Shown here piece by piece: positions 26,719-34,818 of a stretch of 49,305 nucleotides of DNA; position 1 is the first letter of the stretch, and every line of letters begins with the position of its first letter. Position numbers and translations under genes: made by a program. Source of the stretch: Mucilaginibacter sp. Its GTDB lineage: Bacteria; Bacteroidota; Bacteroidia; Sphingobacteriales; Sphingobacteriaceae. The notes beneath the pieces are model-generated. The model had not been told where the DNA came from. It worked only from the letters and a program-made list of their open reading frames with translations, and did not search any database. The stretch covers positions 1 through 49,305 of the forward strand of contig NZ_JAQBOD010000065.1 in the NCBI RefSeq assembly GCF_028288205.1. The letters run 5' to 3'.

Positions 26719-27477
26719 TTACCCAAACCATTCATATAGATCATTCTGCTTTAACAGCTGTTTATGCATGGCATCAACATCTTTTAAAATTCTTCCCTCG
26801 GCCATTTGTATGATGCGCGTTCCATAATTGTAGGCATCTTTTAAATTATGGGTGACTAATATTGTGGTCAGTTTAAAATCTTTGCTTAGTTTATCAGCCG
26901 TACGCATTACTATTTCTGCTGATTTTGGGTCGAGCGCCGCGGTAGGCTCATCCAGCAGCAATATTTTACACTCATCCATTACACTCATCAACAAAGTTAG
27001 CGCCTGCCGCTGGCCGCCGGATAGTGTGCCCATTGGCTGCTCTATCTTTCTCTCCAGGCGCAATCCTAATATGGCAATCTTTTCTTTTACCTGCTCTTTA
27101 AACACTTCGTTAACACCTATTGTTAACCCTTTGGCTTGGGTGCGTATAGCTGCCAGGCGAAAATTATCTAAAATGCTCAGCTCAGATGCGGTTCCGCTCA
27201 TGGGATTTTGAAAAACCCTGGCTATCCATTTACTACGGTTATAATCGGCTAATTTGGTTACCTTATTACCATCAATAGTAATACTGCCTGATGTAGGCAA
27301 AACGCTGCCCGATATTAAATTGAGCAAGGTTGTTTTACCCGAACCGTTCGATCCTACAATAACCACAAACTCGCCACCTTTTATAGATAAACTAACCCCA
27401 TTAACGGCGTTTACATGGTTGGGTTTACCGGGGTTAAAGGTTTTGTGAATATTATTGATGGTTATTGCAAAATCCAT
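26719..27477 (-). CDS. ABC transporter ATP-binding protein (orphan)
   Basis: 252 residues from the ATG at 27477 (MDFAITINNIHKTF). The alternative start at 27525 lies inside the terminator of the upstream gene and is unlikely. Walker A is VGSNGSGKTTLLN, the signature is TLSGGQRQAL, Walker B is CKILLLDEPTAALD, and the switch His is in ILVTHNLKDA. The VFQNPMSGTASELSILDN region resembles the ATPases of the uncharacterised COG1101 import systems. No permease or binding-protein gene is adjacent, so its partners are elsewhere or missing. Confidence 0.9.
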   Translation of the reverse strand: MDFAITINNIHKTFNPGKPNHVNAVNGVSLSIKGGEFVVIVGSNGSGKTTLLNLISGSVLPTSGSITIDGNKVTKLADYNRSKWIARVFQNPMSGTASELSILDNFRLAAIRTQAKGLTIGVNEVFKEQVKEKIAILGLRLERKIEQPMGTLSGGQRQALTLLMSVMDECKILLLDEPTAALDPKSAEIVMRTADKLSKDFKLTTILVTHNLKDAYNYGTRIIQMAEGRILKDVDAMHKQLLKQNDLYEWFG

Positions 27478-27500
27478 GGGGCAATATACAAATAAACAAA

Positions 27501-27532
27501 AAAAGCGATGAGGTTTTAGACCCATCGCTTTT
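27501..27532 (-). terminator. Terminator after the MFS transporter gene
   Basis: Stem AAAAGCGATG / CATCGCTTTT, 10 bp with a 12-nt loop, followed on the minus strand by a T-rich tract. It is 19 bp past the MFS stop and 24 bp before the chosen ABC start, separating the two units. Confidence 0.75.
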
Positions 27533-27551
27533 AATTATGAACCAGCTAATA

Positions 27552-28763
27552 TTATACCTGGACAGCCGCAGCTGATTCAATTTTGGTTTTGGTTTTTGAA
27601 CGCATATAAATAACCAGGCCGGTAAACGCCACTATTAAAATAATAGGGATTACCAATGTGGCTTGTAATACTTGCTTGCCGGCAAGTGTATCGCTACCTG
27701 CTTCCTTAACTATCCTATCATAAAAACCACCCATAAATAAGGTAAATATTGCTACGGAGAACATGCCGGCGCCGCCCATTAAGTTTAACCCTAACGCACC
27801 GGTGGCCGGAATATTTGTATTAACAAAACCCAGCATAGTTGGCCAGAAGAAACAAACGCCCATTCCGAATACAATGGCTGCCACATAAATCAATGGACCG
27901 GTAACGGTACTCAGCATAAATATGCCCAAAGCGGCAAGTATAGCTGATACTAACAGTAAAGCCTGTGGAGATATCTTTTTAAGAACCGGCTTAGCAAATG
28001 CACGGCCAAGTACCATAACACCGGTATCCAGTGTTAATATCAATAAAGCATTATCGGTTACATTTTTCAACAATACGTCTATCCATTGGCCGGTAAATAA
28101 CTCGGTAATGGCGGTACCAAACATGCAAACAAACATAAAAAGGAAAAGTGGATTAAGCAGCGCTTTAAACATACCGCCATAGCTAACTCCTGAAGCCACA
28201 CGCTCTGTAACCGGGAAATCCAATTTTGAGAATAGGAAACCGTATATAACAGTTGGTATAAGCATGGTAGCAACCTGTATCTGCCAGCTTAATCCCAGCT
28301 TGTTTAATAAAAACACAATAACGGTGCCTATTACAATACCACTTGGGAACCACAGATGAAAATGGTTAAGCTTGGTAGTTTTGTTATCAGTATACAGCCC
28401 TGCAACCAAGGGGTTACAAGCAGCTTCAACGGTACCGTTGGCCAGGCCAACCAGCAATGTAGATAAAAACAGCGTCCAGTATCCGTTGGCGAAAATTGTA
28501 AGCACAATACCTACCAGGTGAAAAATGAAGGCCAGTACCAGCAACTTCTTCATGCCGATGATGTCAACTACCATACCGCCGATAACAACGGCTAATGGAA
28601 ATCCCCAAAACGCAGTTGCCGTTATAGCACCAAGTTGTGCTTTGTCTAATTGAAAATCGGTGCCAAGCTTATTTAGAATACCAGCTCTAATACCGAATGA
28701 CAATCCGGTTACTAATAGCGACAAACAACTTGCCCTGAATAGTTGCGTACGATTAATTTGCAT
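27552..28763 (-). CDS. FucP/GlcP-like sugar MFS transporter
   Basis: 403 residues with about twelve membrane helices. The early FGIRAGILNKLGTDFQLDKAQLGAI, the VGLANGTVEAACNPL helix and the second-half MGVCFFWPTMLGF fit the sugar/H+ symporter branch of the major facilitator superfamily. It sits behind the Gfo/Idh oxidoreductase and isomerase genes on the same strand, so it probably imports the sugar they metabolise. The 158-bp gap to the isomerase gene contains repeats, so it may have its own promoter. Confidence 0.87.
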   Translation of the reverse strand: MQINRTQLFRASCLSLLVTGLSFGIRAGILNKLGTDFQLDKAQLGAITATAFWGFPLAVVIGGMVVDIIGMKKLLVLAFIFHLVGIVLTIFANGYWTLFLSTLLVGLANGTVEAACNPLVAGLYTDNKTTKLNHFHLWFPSGIVIGTVIVFLLNKLGLSWQIQVATMLIPTVIYGFLFSKLDFPVTERVASGVSYGGMFKALLNPLFLFMFVCMFGTAITELFTGQWIDVLLKNVTDNALLILTLDTGVMVLGRAFAKPVLKKISPQALLLVSAILAALGIFMLSTVTGPLIYVAAIVFGMGVCFFWPTMLGFVNTNIPATGALGLNLMGGAGMFSVAIFTLFMGGFYDRIVKEAGSDTLAGKQVLQATLVIPIILIVAFTGLVIYMRSKTKTKIESAAAVQV

Positions 28764-28813
28764 TGTTTATTTGTTTAAGTTTATAATTGGTTTATAAATA
28801 TAGTTATTTGTTG

Positions 28814-28920
28814 ATTAAGTTGATTAGGTTAAGTAGTTATTATGGTAATGAGTGATTTATTAAGTTGATTGGGTTAAGTGGTTATTGCAACTACTCACTT
28901 AATCAATCACTCACCAACTC
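28814..28920. repeat. Direct and inverted repeats of a TTAAGTTGATT unit
   Basis: Two 28-bp copies (28814-28841 and 28859-28886) of ATTAAGTTGATT(A/G)GGTTAA.. differ at two bases and lie 45 bp apart. A partial inverted version (CACTTAATCAATCACTCACC) follows at 28895-28915. It fills the gap between the isomerase and MFS genes. Confidence 0.75.
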
Positions 28921-28921
28921 A

Positions 28922-29974
28922 CTAAATCCCCAACACACGTTTGTTAAATGCTTCATCAGATCCTGAACCTGCAAAATCATCAAAGGCCTTCTCTGTTACC
29001 CTTATGATGTGATCTTTAATAAATATAGCGCCTTCTTTTGCACCATCTTCCGGATGTTTAAGGGCACACTCCCATTCCATTACCGCCCATCCTTCAAAAT
29101 CATATTGTGCCATTTTGCTAAAGATAGATTTAAAATCAACCTGCCCGTCGCCTAACGAACGGAAACGGCCCGCGCGCTCAACCCAATTTTGATAACCACC
29201 ATAAACACCCTGGCGGCCCGTAGGGTTAAATTCGGCATCCTTCACATGGAACATTTTTATACGCTCGTGGTAGATGTCTATGTATTCCAGATAATCTAAA
29301 CACTGCAATACAAAGTGCGATGGGTCATACAGTAAATTGGCTCGTTTATGATTACCTACCTTCTCTAAAAACATTTCATAACTAATACCGTCATGCAGGT
29401 CCTCGCCCGGGTGAATTTCATAGCAAAGGTCTACGCCGTTCTCATCAAATACATCTAATATCGGTTTCCAGCGTTTAGCCAGCTCGGTAAAGCCCGTCTC
29501 TACCAGTCCAGCAGGGCGCTGCGGCCACGGGTAAACCGTTTGCCATAATAAAGCGCCGCTAAAAGTGGCATGCGCGTTTAAGCCTAAATTTTGCGATGCC
29601 TTTGCCGCATATTTTAATTGCTGTACAGCCCATTCCTGCCTTGCTTTTGGATTTTTACGATATGCTTCTGGAGCAAATCCGTCAAACAATTCATCATAAG
29701 CAGGATTTACGGCAACCAGTTGTCCCTGCAAATGCGTAGATAGCTCGGTTATTTCCAGGCCCTGGCTTTGTACCATGCCTTTTATTTCGTCGGCATAAGT
29801 TTTACTTTCGGCAGCCTTTTGCAGATCGAAGTAACTGTTTGCCCATGAAGGTATTTGCACCCCTTTAAACCCTAAGCTTTTTGACCATTTACATATTTCT
29901 TCAAGGGTATCAAAAGGTGGTTTATCCCCTAAAAATTGTGCTAAGAAAATTGCAGGTCCTTTAATAGTTTTCAT
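28922..29974 (-). CDS. Sugar phosphate isomerase/epimerase family protein (AP-endonuclease-like TIM barrel)
   Basis: 350 residues. The xylose-isomerase-like TIM barrel shows metal-ligand stretches DLCYEIHPGEDLHDG, LLYDPSHFVLQ, MFHVKDAEF and WAVMEWECALKHPEDG. Proteins of this family isomerise or epimerise sugars or act on keto-sugars. It begins 7 nt after the oxidoreductase stop, so the two form one operon. The pairing with a Gfo/Idh oxidoreductase is typical of 3-keto-glycoside, inositol or related sugar routes; the substrate is inferred only to be a sugar. Confidence 0.9.
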   Translation of the reverse strand: MKTIKGPAIFLAQFLGDKPPFDTLEEICKWSKSLGFKGVQIPSWANSYFDLQKAAESKTYADEIKGMVQSQGLEITELSTHLQGQLVAVNPAYDELFDGFAPEAYRKNPKARQEWAVQQLKYAAKASQNLGLNAHATFSGALLWQTVYPWPQRPAGLVETGFTELAKRWKPILDVFDENGVDLCYEIHPGEDLHDGISYEMFLEKVGNHKRANLLYDPSHFVLQCLDYLEYIDIYHERIKMFHVKDAEFNPTGRQGVYGGYQNWVERAGRFRSLGDGQVDFKSIFSKMAQYDFEGWAVMEWECALKHPEDGAKEGAIFIKDHIIRVTEKAFDDFAGSGSDEAFNKRVLGI

Positions 29975-29981
29975 AATAGAA

Positions 29982-31133
29982 TTATACGTTAAATTTAGTC
30001 CACTTAATAGCTGATTTACCCGAGGCTATTACATTTTCAATAAATGCCATGCCTCTTACACCATCCTCAATACCCGGAAAATCCAGCGCTTCGGGCGCGG
30101 CGGTTGTACCTTCTATACCCGCTTTTATACTAAGCGCGAAATTGTGGTACAGGTTAGCAAAGGCTTCCAGATAACCTTCGGGGTGCCCACCCGGTGTACG
30201 TGTATTATGCGTAGCGAACGAGCTTACATAACCCGCGCCGGTGCGCCATATCTCCATTGGCTTTTCGTTAGATTTTACTTTAAGTGTATTGGCATCCCAT
30301 TGCTCCCACTCTATTCCGCCGGTTTCACCATACACTCTTATCTTAACATTATTTTCTTCGCCCGCGGCTATCTGTGTGGCAGTTAGTACGGCGCTTGCGC
30401 CGTTGTTTAGTTTTAATAGTACAGCGCCGTCGTCATCCAGTTTACGACCCTCAACTACAATATTAATATCGGCACATAGCTGTGTAACCTGCAAACCGGT
30501 AACATACTCTAATAAATTAAAGGCGTGGGTACCAATATCGCCCATGGCACCTGCTATACCGCTTTTACCCGGGTCTGTGCGCCAGGCAGCCTGCTTGTTA
30601 TCATTACCCTCTAAAAAAGTACTTAACCAGCCCTGCGGATACTCCACATATATTTTGCGCACCGCGCCTATTTTACCGGCTTTAACTAATTGCCGGGCTT
30701 CCTTCACCATAGGATAGCCAGTGTAGGTATGGGTTAAACAAAATAGTTTATCGCTTGCTTTAACCACCTTTTCCAACTCTTTAGCTTCAGCTAATGAGAA
30801 GGTCATTGGCTTATCTAAAATAACATGAAAGCCATTCTCTAAAGCCATTTTGGTGGGCTCGAAGTGCACATGGTTTGGTGTTACAATGCTTATAACCTGT
30901 ACACGCTGATCTGCCGGCAATTGTTTTTCTTTTTCGATAAGTTCTTTGTATGAGCTATAGGCTCTATCCGGGGATAATCCCAGCGCGACACCGCTTGCTT
31001 TTGATTTTTCGGGATCGCTGCTAAAGGCCCCGCATACTAATTCATAATCATCATCTATACGGGCGGCTATACGGTGTACGGCACCAATAAAGGCACCTTG
31101 TCCGCCACCAATCATTCCTAATTTAAGTTTCAT
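29982..31133 (-). CDS. Gfo/Idh/MocA family oxidoreductase
   Basis: 383 residues. The N-terminal Rossmann fold (LKLGMIGGGQGAFIGAVHRIA) is followed by VSIVTPNHVHFEP and the family signature DKPMTFSLAEAKELE, with the catalytic Lys in DKP. The C-terminal substrate domain holds GDIGTHAFNLLEYVTGL with the conserved His. It is an NAD(P)-dependent sugar dehydrogenase of unknown substrate. It is the first gene of the sugar locus, preceded by LacI-type palindromes 38-62 bp upstream of the start. Confidence 0.93.
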   Translation of the reverse strand: MKLKLGMIGGGQGAFIGAVHRIAARIDDDYELVCGAFSSDPEKSKASGVALGLSPDRAYSSYKELIEKEKQLPADQRVQVISIVTPNHVHFEPTKMALENGFHVILDKPMTFSLAEAKELEKVVKASDKLFCLTHTYTGYPMVKEARQLVKAGKIGAVRKIYVEYPQGWLSTFLEGNDNKQAAWRTDPGKSGIAGAMGDIGTHAFNLLEYVTGLQVTQLCADINIVVEGRKLDDDGAVLLKLNNGASAVLTATQIAAGEENNVKIRVYGETGGIEWEQWDANTLKVKSNEKPMEIWRTGAGYVSSFATHNTRTPGGHPEGYLEAFANLYHNFALSIKAGIEGTTAAPEALDFPGIEDGVRGMAFIENVIASGKSAIKWTKFNV

Positions 31134-31170
31134 CTTTATGTATTGTTATTTTGTAAACATATTTAAGGAC

Positions 31171-31195
31171 TACAATCGATTGTATTGAAGCGCTT
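31171..31195. promoter_or_regulatory. Two LacI-family-type operator palindromes
   Basis: TACAATCGATTGTA (31171-31184) is a perfect 14-bp palindrome with the core AATCGATT, and AAGCGCTT (31188-31195) is a second core. Both match the AANCGNTT centre typical of LacI-family operators; their centres are 14 bp apart. They lie just upstream of the sugar operon. No LacI-type gene is in the window, so the regulator is inferred. Confidence 0.5.
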
Positions 31196-31427
31196 AAGTG
31201 GTTTAGTTATTAATTATAGTGTTTAAATTGTTGGCTTTTTATGGTAATTAAACGGTTGTAAAACACGTATTAAAACCCTTTAATATAGGTTTACCAAACA
31301 TAATAACTTTATTAATAAAAAACATTATGCCATAAATAAATTACGAATGTTTTTTAAGATTTCTGATTAATAAGTCAGTAGCGTACACATATGGTTCTTC
31401 TGCTGTTGATAAACCGTTTCTAAAACA

Positions 31428-31459
31428 AAAACAGGCCACGGTATACCGTGGCCTGTTTT
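31428..31459 (-). terminator. Terminator of the desaturase gene
   Basis: A perfect 32-bp palindrome, AAAACAGGCCACGGTA followed by its reverse complement, about 45 bp past the desaturase stop. A-tract before and TTTT after fit a factor-independent terminator. Confidence 0.8.
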
Positions 31460-31503
31460 GTTAAATATTAAAAGGTTATTCTCTTAGGGACAAAAGAGAA
31501 ATT

Positions 31504-32589
31504 CTAAGCTGTCTCTTCTATCAAAGCTTCATTCTGCATTTCGTAGGCTTCAATACCATCTGCTTTATTTGCTTTATGGTCGCTGTAATAATCAATATAA
31601 AATTGCTTTTTCGAGTCGCGATAAGAGCTTACGGCGCCTATTATACTTAAAAACTTAATGTATACCCAAGCCATATCTAACTGATAGGGTTTAAAACCCG
31701 AACGCGCGCTGTTAGGATACAGGTGATGATTATTATGCCATTCGCCGGCTACTAAACCCGGCCATACCTGGTTAATAGACATATCCTCGCGGTTAAAATC
31801 AACACCGTCGCGGCGCATATCCTTGCCTTTTCCGTGACCCTCATAATTAAATGTACGTACACCAACGGCCCAAAAACCCGCAGCACCAAATATAGCACAA
31901 GCTAAACCGGGGCCGCCTATCAGGTAAAATGCGGCGAACCATAGTCCCCAACTCAATATCACACTTATAATGGTTTTTAGCGGATTAGCTAAGGTGCCCC
32001 ATTTTTGGTATTGCGCGTAAGTATTAACTTTTACACCTGTATGCTGCATTAACTTAACACAGCATTCATATTCTTTTTCGCTCATAGTGCGGTTTATTGG
32101 CTGATGATTTACGTCGGCCAGGAAACAATACAAGAAACCACCCTGAGCATTATAAGGATCGCCTGGCTGATCAGACAGCGCGTGATGCACGTGATGAGAT
32201 ATAGCGTATATCTCCTCAGGAATTATTTTTATTGTTAAGTTTTGGGTAAAGAACCTCCAGAAACCATTACTGAATTTATAAGCGCCATGGGTGCAATACC
32301 TATGGTGCCATATGGTACCATGTGTACCCATAATAATCATGCTGTACACAAAGGCAGCTATCAGTAATTTAATGGAGAAATATTTAAAAATAAATACCAA
32401 TAAAAATGGTGTCAGCACCACTATCATCATCCAGCTCATAAAAGAGAGCCAGTTTTTTTTGTCTTTAAATACGTTTAATCTTGTAAAGAACTCTTTAAAA
32501 ATTTGTTTGGGGCTCGGCTTTGCCAGGTTTCCGCTCTCATCTGCCCATCCGTAAGCAGGCGGCTGCAGCACATTGTTTAAAAATGACAT
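31504..32589 (-). CDS. Acyl-CoA/fatty acid delta-9-type desaturase
   Basis: 361 residues, membrane diiron enzyme with the three histidine boxes of stearoyl-CoA-desaturase-like proteins: HRYCTHGAYKF, HHVHHALSDQPGDP and HNNHHLYP. Hydrophobic helix pairs occupy about 55-85 and 200-235. It introduces a double bond into acyl chains and so adjusts membrane fluidity. It is transcribed alone, with its own palindromic terminator. The N-terminal extension before the first helix pair is longer than usual and may be cytoplasmic. Confidence 0.92.
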   Translation of the reverse strand: MSFLNNVLQPPAYGWADESGNLAKPSPKQIFKEFFTRLNVFKDKKNWLSFMSWMMIVVLTPFLLVFIFKYFSIKLLIAAFVYSMIIMGTHGTIWHHRYCTHGAYKFSNGFWRFFTQNLTIKIIPEEIYAISHHVHHALSDQPGDPYNAQGGFLYCFLADVNHQPINRTMSEKEYECCVKLMQHTGVKVNTYAQYQKWGTLANPLKTIISVILSWGLWFAAFYLIGGPGLACAIFGAAGFWAVGVRTFNYEGHGKGKDMRRDGVDFNREDMSINQVWPGLVAGEWHNNHHLYPNSARSGFKPYQLDMAWVYIKFLSIIGAVSSYRDSKKQFYIDYYSDHKANKADGIEAYEMQNEALIEETA

Positions 32590-32709
32590 TTAATAGTATT
32601 GGGATTTAGCTAATCAATAAGTATTGTAATCGGAGTGTAATATATGAATAAAAATTTTGCGACAAGTTTTTATTTCATTTAATAACATCGTCTTAATAAA
32701 GAACGTTAA

Positions 32710-33276
32710 TTATTGGGCAATAGTACAACGTTCGCCAGTTAATAATTTTTCGCATTGCTCAAAATTAACCGGCACCGTAATTTCATCTATCTCTTTCCTG
32801 TAGTTTTGTTTGATTTCTTTACGGCGCTTGGCTTCAATAAACCGGCGCACGTGTTGCTTATTTTCCAATATTAATCCGGGGATGGCAACCGGCTTATTAT
32901 TATCGTCCTTTGCCACCATAGTAAAGTAGCTGGTGTTAGTGTGTTTAATAATATTGGTTTTAATATTCTCTGATATTACCCGTATCCCCACTACCAATGA
33001 GGTATTGCCCACGTAATTTACAGAGGCCATAAATGATACCAGCTCACCCACCTCAACCGGCTGCAAAAAATCAACTGTGTCAATTGATGCGGTTACGCAA
33101 TAATTACCGGCATGCTTGGCAGCGCAAACATAGGCTACCTTATCCATTAATGATAATAATATACCCCCATGTATTTTACCGCCAAAGTTAGAGTATGAGG
33201 GTATCATTAACTCGGTAATTGTCGTTTCAGAAAAATGAACGGTTTTGAAGGTTGATCTGTCGGGTTGGGCTACCAT
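32710..33276 (-). CDS. Hotdog-fold acyl-CoA thioesterase
   Basis: 188 residues, YciA/BACH-type. The catalytic-region motif NFGGKIHGGILLSLMDKVAY and the second strand VDFLQPVEVGELVSF are clear. The C-terminal 50 residues are basic (RRFIEAKRRKEIKQNYRKE). It hydrolyses acyl-CoAs, substrate range unknown. It is separated by 120 bp from the desaturase and divergent from the MORN-like protein gene. Confidence 0.9.
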   Translation of the reverse strand: MVAQPDRSTFKTVHFSETTITELMIPSYSNFGGKIHGGILLSLMDKVAYVCAAKHAGNYCVTASIDTVDFLQPVEVGELVSFMASVNYVGNTSLVVGIRVISENIKTNIIKHTNTSYFTMVAKDDNNKPVAIPGLILENKQHVRRFIEAKRRKEIKQNYRKEIDEITVPVNFEQCEKLLTGERCTIAQ

Positions 33277-33360
33277 AAAGCTTTATTTTGCCCTGCAATA
33301 TAAAACATTTAGCTATTGCAATGCTTTTTAAAATATTAAATTGCCCAAAATATCCTGCTT

Positions 33361-34065
33361 GTGAAACAAATATTCCCGCTAATTATAGCCTTGCTTTGTA
33401 TAAACTATTGCTTTGCACAAAAGGTTGTAGAGAAAAAAACAAGGCTAACAGATTTTGTTACAGAAAGATACCAAACCATCATACAAACCGACAAACAAAT
33501 TAAACAAGGTACCTATAACGCGCTTTATGAAAAAAAGATAGTGATAGCAAATGGCACCTATACCAATAATAAGCGAACAGGGACGTGGCACTTTTTCTTT
33601 CCGACCGGTAAATTACTACAAAACTATAATTACACTACCGGACAGCTGCTTTATGAAGCGCCGGAAGATACTACTTCTGCCATAAGGTACCTGATAGATT
33701 ATCCTGTAACAGAAAAAGATACTACTATGATAACTAAACCCATTAGGTTAGGGGGAAGATATTATGGATACGTGCCATATTTCAGGCTGTTTAAATTGCC
33801 GGCTGATATGCAAAACAGCAATACGCAACAACTTGAGGTGATAATGGAATTGTTGGTAAGTCCGCTTGGGAGGCTTTCGGATTTTAAATTTCACATCAGA
33901 TACTACAATGATAAAGAGGACCTGAAATTGATAAATGTAAATACCGACCTGCTATCAGATGAAGATAAGACATTTATACCTGCCAGCCGCGACAGGAAAC
34001 TCATAGCATCAAGAATACTGGTGCATTGTTATGTAACCAGGCTTGATGGGATAGATATATATTGA
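33361..34065 (+). CDS. Secreted YwqK/MORN-like hypothetical protein
   Basis: 234 residues starting at GTG, with a signal peptide ending NYCFAQ. One or two MORN/YwqK-like hairpins are seen (ANGTYTNNKRTGTWHFFFP, TGKLLQNYNYTTGQL). The C-terminal half has the length and strand pattern of a TonB C-terminal-like or energy-transducing domain (EVIMELLVSPLGRLSDFKF), but this is weak. It is probably periplasmic, of unknown function, and stands alone. Confidence 0.75.
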   Translation: MKQIFPLIIALLCINYCFAQKVVEKKTRLTDFVTERYQTIIQTDKQIKQGTYNALYEKKIVIANGTYTNNKRTGTWHFFFPTGKLLQNYNYTTGQLLYEAPEDTTSAIRYLIDYPVTEKDTTMITKPIRLGGRYYGYVPYFRLFKLPADMQNSNTQQLEVIMELLVSPLGRLSDFKFHIRYYNDKEDLKLINVNTDLLSDEDKTFIPASRDRKLIASRILVHCYVTRLDGIDIY

Positions 34066-34079
34066 ACAAAATATTATAA

Positions 34080-34172
34080 TGTCATTTGGAACAAAGGGAG
34101 AAATCTTATACATTATGCAGGCTACCCAAGCATAATGTATAAGATTTCTCCTCGTACCTCGTCGAAATGACA
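34080..34172. repeat. Palindromic repeat with perfect 22-bp inner stem
   Basis: Inner arms 34097-34118 and 34130-34151 (starting GGAGAAATCTTATAC) pair perfectly over 22 bp with an 11-nt loop. Outer ends TGTCATTT and AAATGACA also match. It belongs with the elements near 4056 and 26260 and lies between the convergent YwqK-like gene and slyD, where it may serve as a terminator. Confidence 0.85.
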
Positions 34173-34187
34173 GAAGGACTATTTTAT

Positions 34188-34688
34188 TTAGTGCGCGTGA
34201 TGGCCATCCGCTCCATGCGCGTGGCCATGTGATAATTCTTCGGGTGTTGCCGGCCTAACATTTAGTATAACTCCTTTAAAGTGTAAAGGCTGGCCTGCCA
34301 TTGGATGATTTAGGTCAACAATAAGCGAATCTTCAGCAACAGAAACTACCTGGCCCTGGAAATGGTTGCCATTATTGTCCTGCAAAGGCAAAATAGCGCC
34401 TACTTCGGGCAAATCGGCTCCCTGGAACATTTCGATAGGTAAATTTGCTACCGCTTCATCATCATAAACACCATAAGCATCTTCGGCCGACAAGCGAAAA
34501 TCATAGTTATCGCTGGTTGAAAGTGTGATTAAGTTTTCTTCGAATTTCGGAAGCATTTGTCCGGCTCCAAATAAAAAGGTTAAAGGCTGCTCTTGTGTAG
34601 CGCTTTCTACTAAAGCTTCGGTGCCATCTTCCTGGTCAACATACAAATCGTAAGTTAATGACACTACATGTTGTGGTTCAATTTTCAT
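34188..34688 (-). CDS. slyD: SlyD-like FKBP peptidyl-prolyl isomerase
   Basis: 166 residues. The FKBP domain with the inserted IF chaperone flap is visible: VSLTYDLYVDQEDGTEALVE, FLFGAGQMLPKFEENL, the acidic flap AEDAYGVYDDEAV, and VDLNHPMAGQPLHFKGVI. The tail is His-rich (HGHAHGADGHHAH), typical of the metal-binding SlyD C-terminus. It is a cytoplasmic folding helper and possible nickel-binding protein. It lies downstream of a hairpin that separates it from the yyaL-like gene. Confidence 0.93.
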   Translation of the reverse strand: MKIEPQHVVSLTYDLYVDQEDGTEALVESATQEQPLTFLFGAGQMLPKFEENLITLSTSDNYDFRLSAEDAYGVYDDEAVANLPIEMFQGADLPEVGAILPLQDNNGNHFQGQVVSVAEDSLIVDLNHPMAGQPLHFKGVILNVRPATPEELSHGHAHGADGHHAH

Positions 34689-34709
34689 CAGTATTATTTT
34701 TTTAAGGTG

Positions 34710-34747
34710 ATGAAGCTATCATGAGTGATGACTCATGATAGCTTCAT
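34710..34747 (-). terminator. Hairpin between yyaL-like gene and slyD
   Basis: A 17-bp perfect stem (34710-34726 with 34731-34747, ATGAAGCTATCATGAGT arms) and a GATG loop. There is no good T-tract on the minus strand, so termination is likely but not certain. Confidence 0.6.
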
Positions 34748-34818
34748 TAGAATATTTATTTGTTTAGTGGTAAAATATTGGCACCCATTGAGTGCTTTGC
34801 TGCTTTATATTAAATGTT

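Larger units (their letters stand above)
31134..31503. other. Intergenic region upstream of the sugar operon
   Basis: This 370-bp AT-rich gap holds the promoter side of the Gfo/Idh gene (with the LacI-type palindromes at 31171-31195) and, at its right end, the desaturase terminator. I see no gene in it. Confidence 0.6.
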
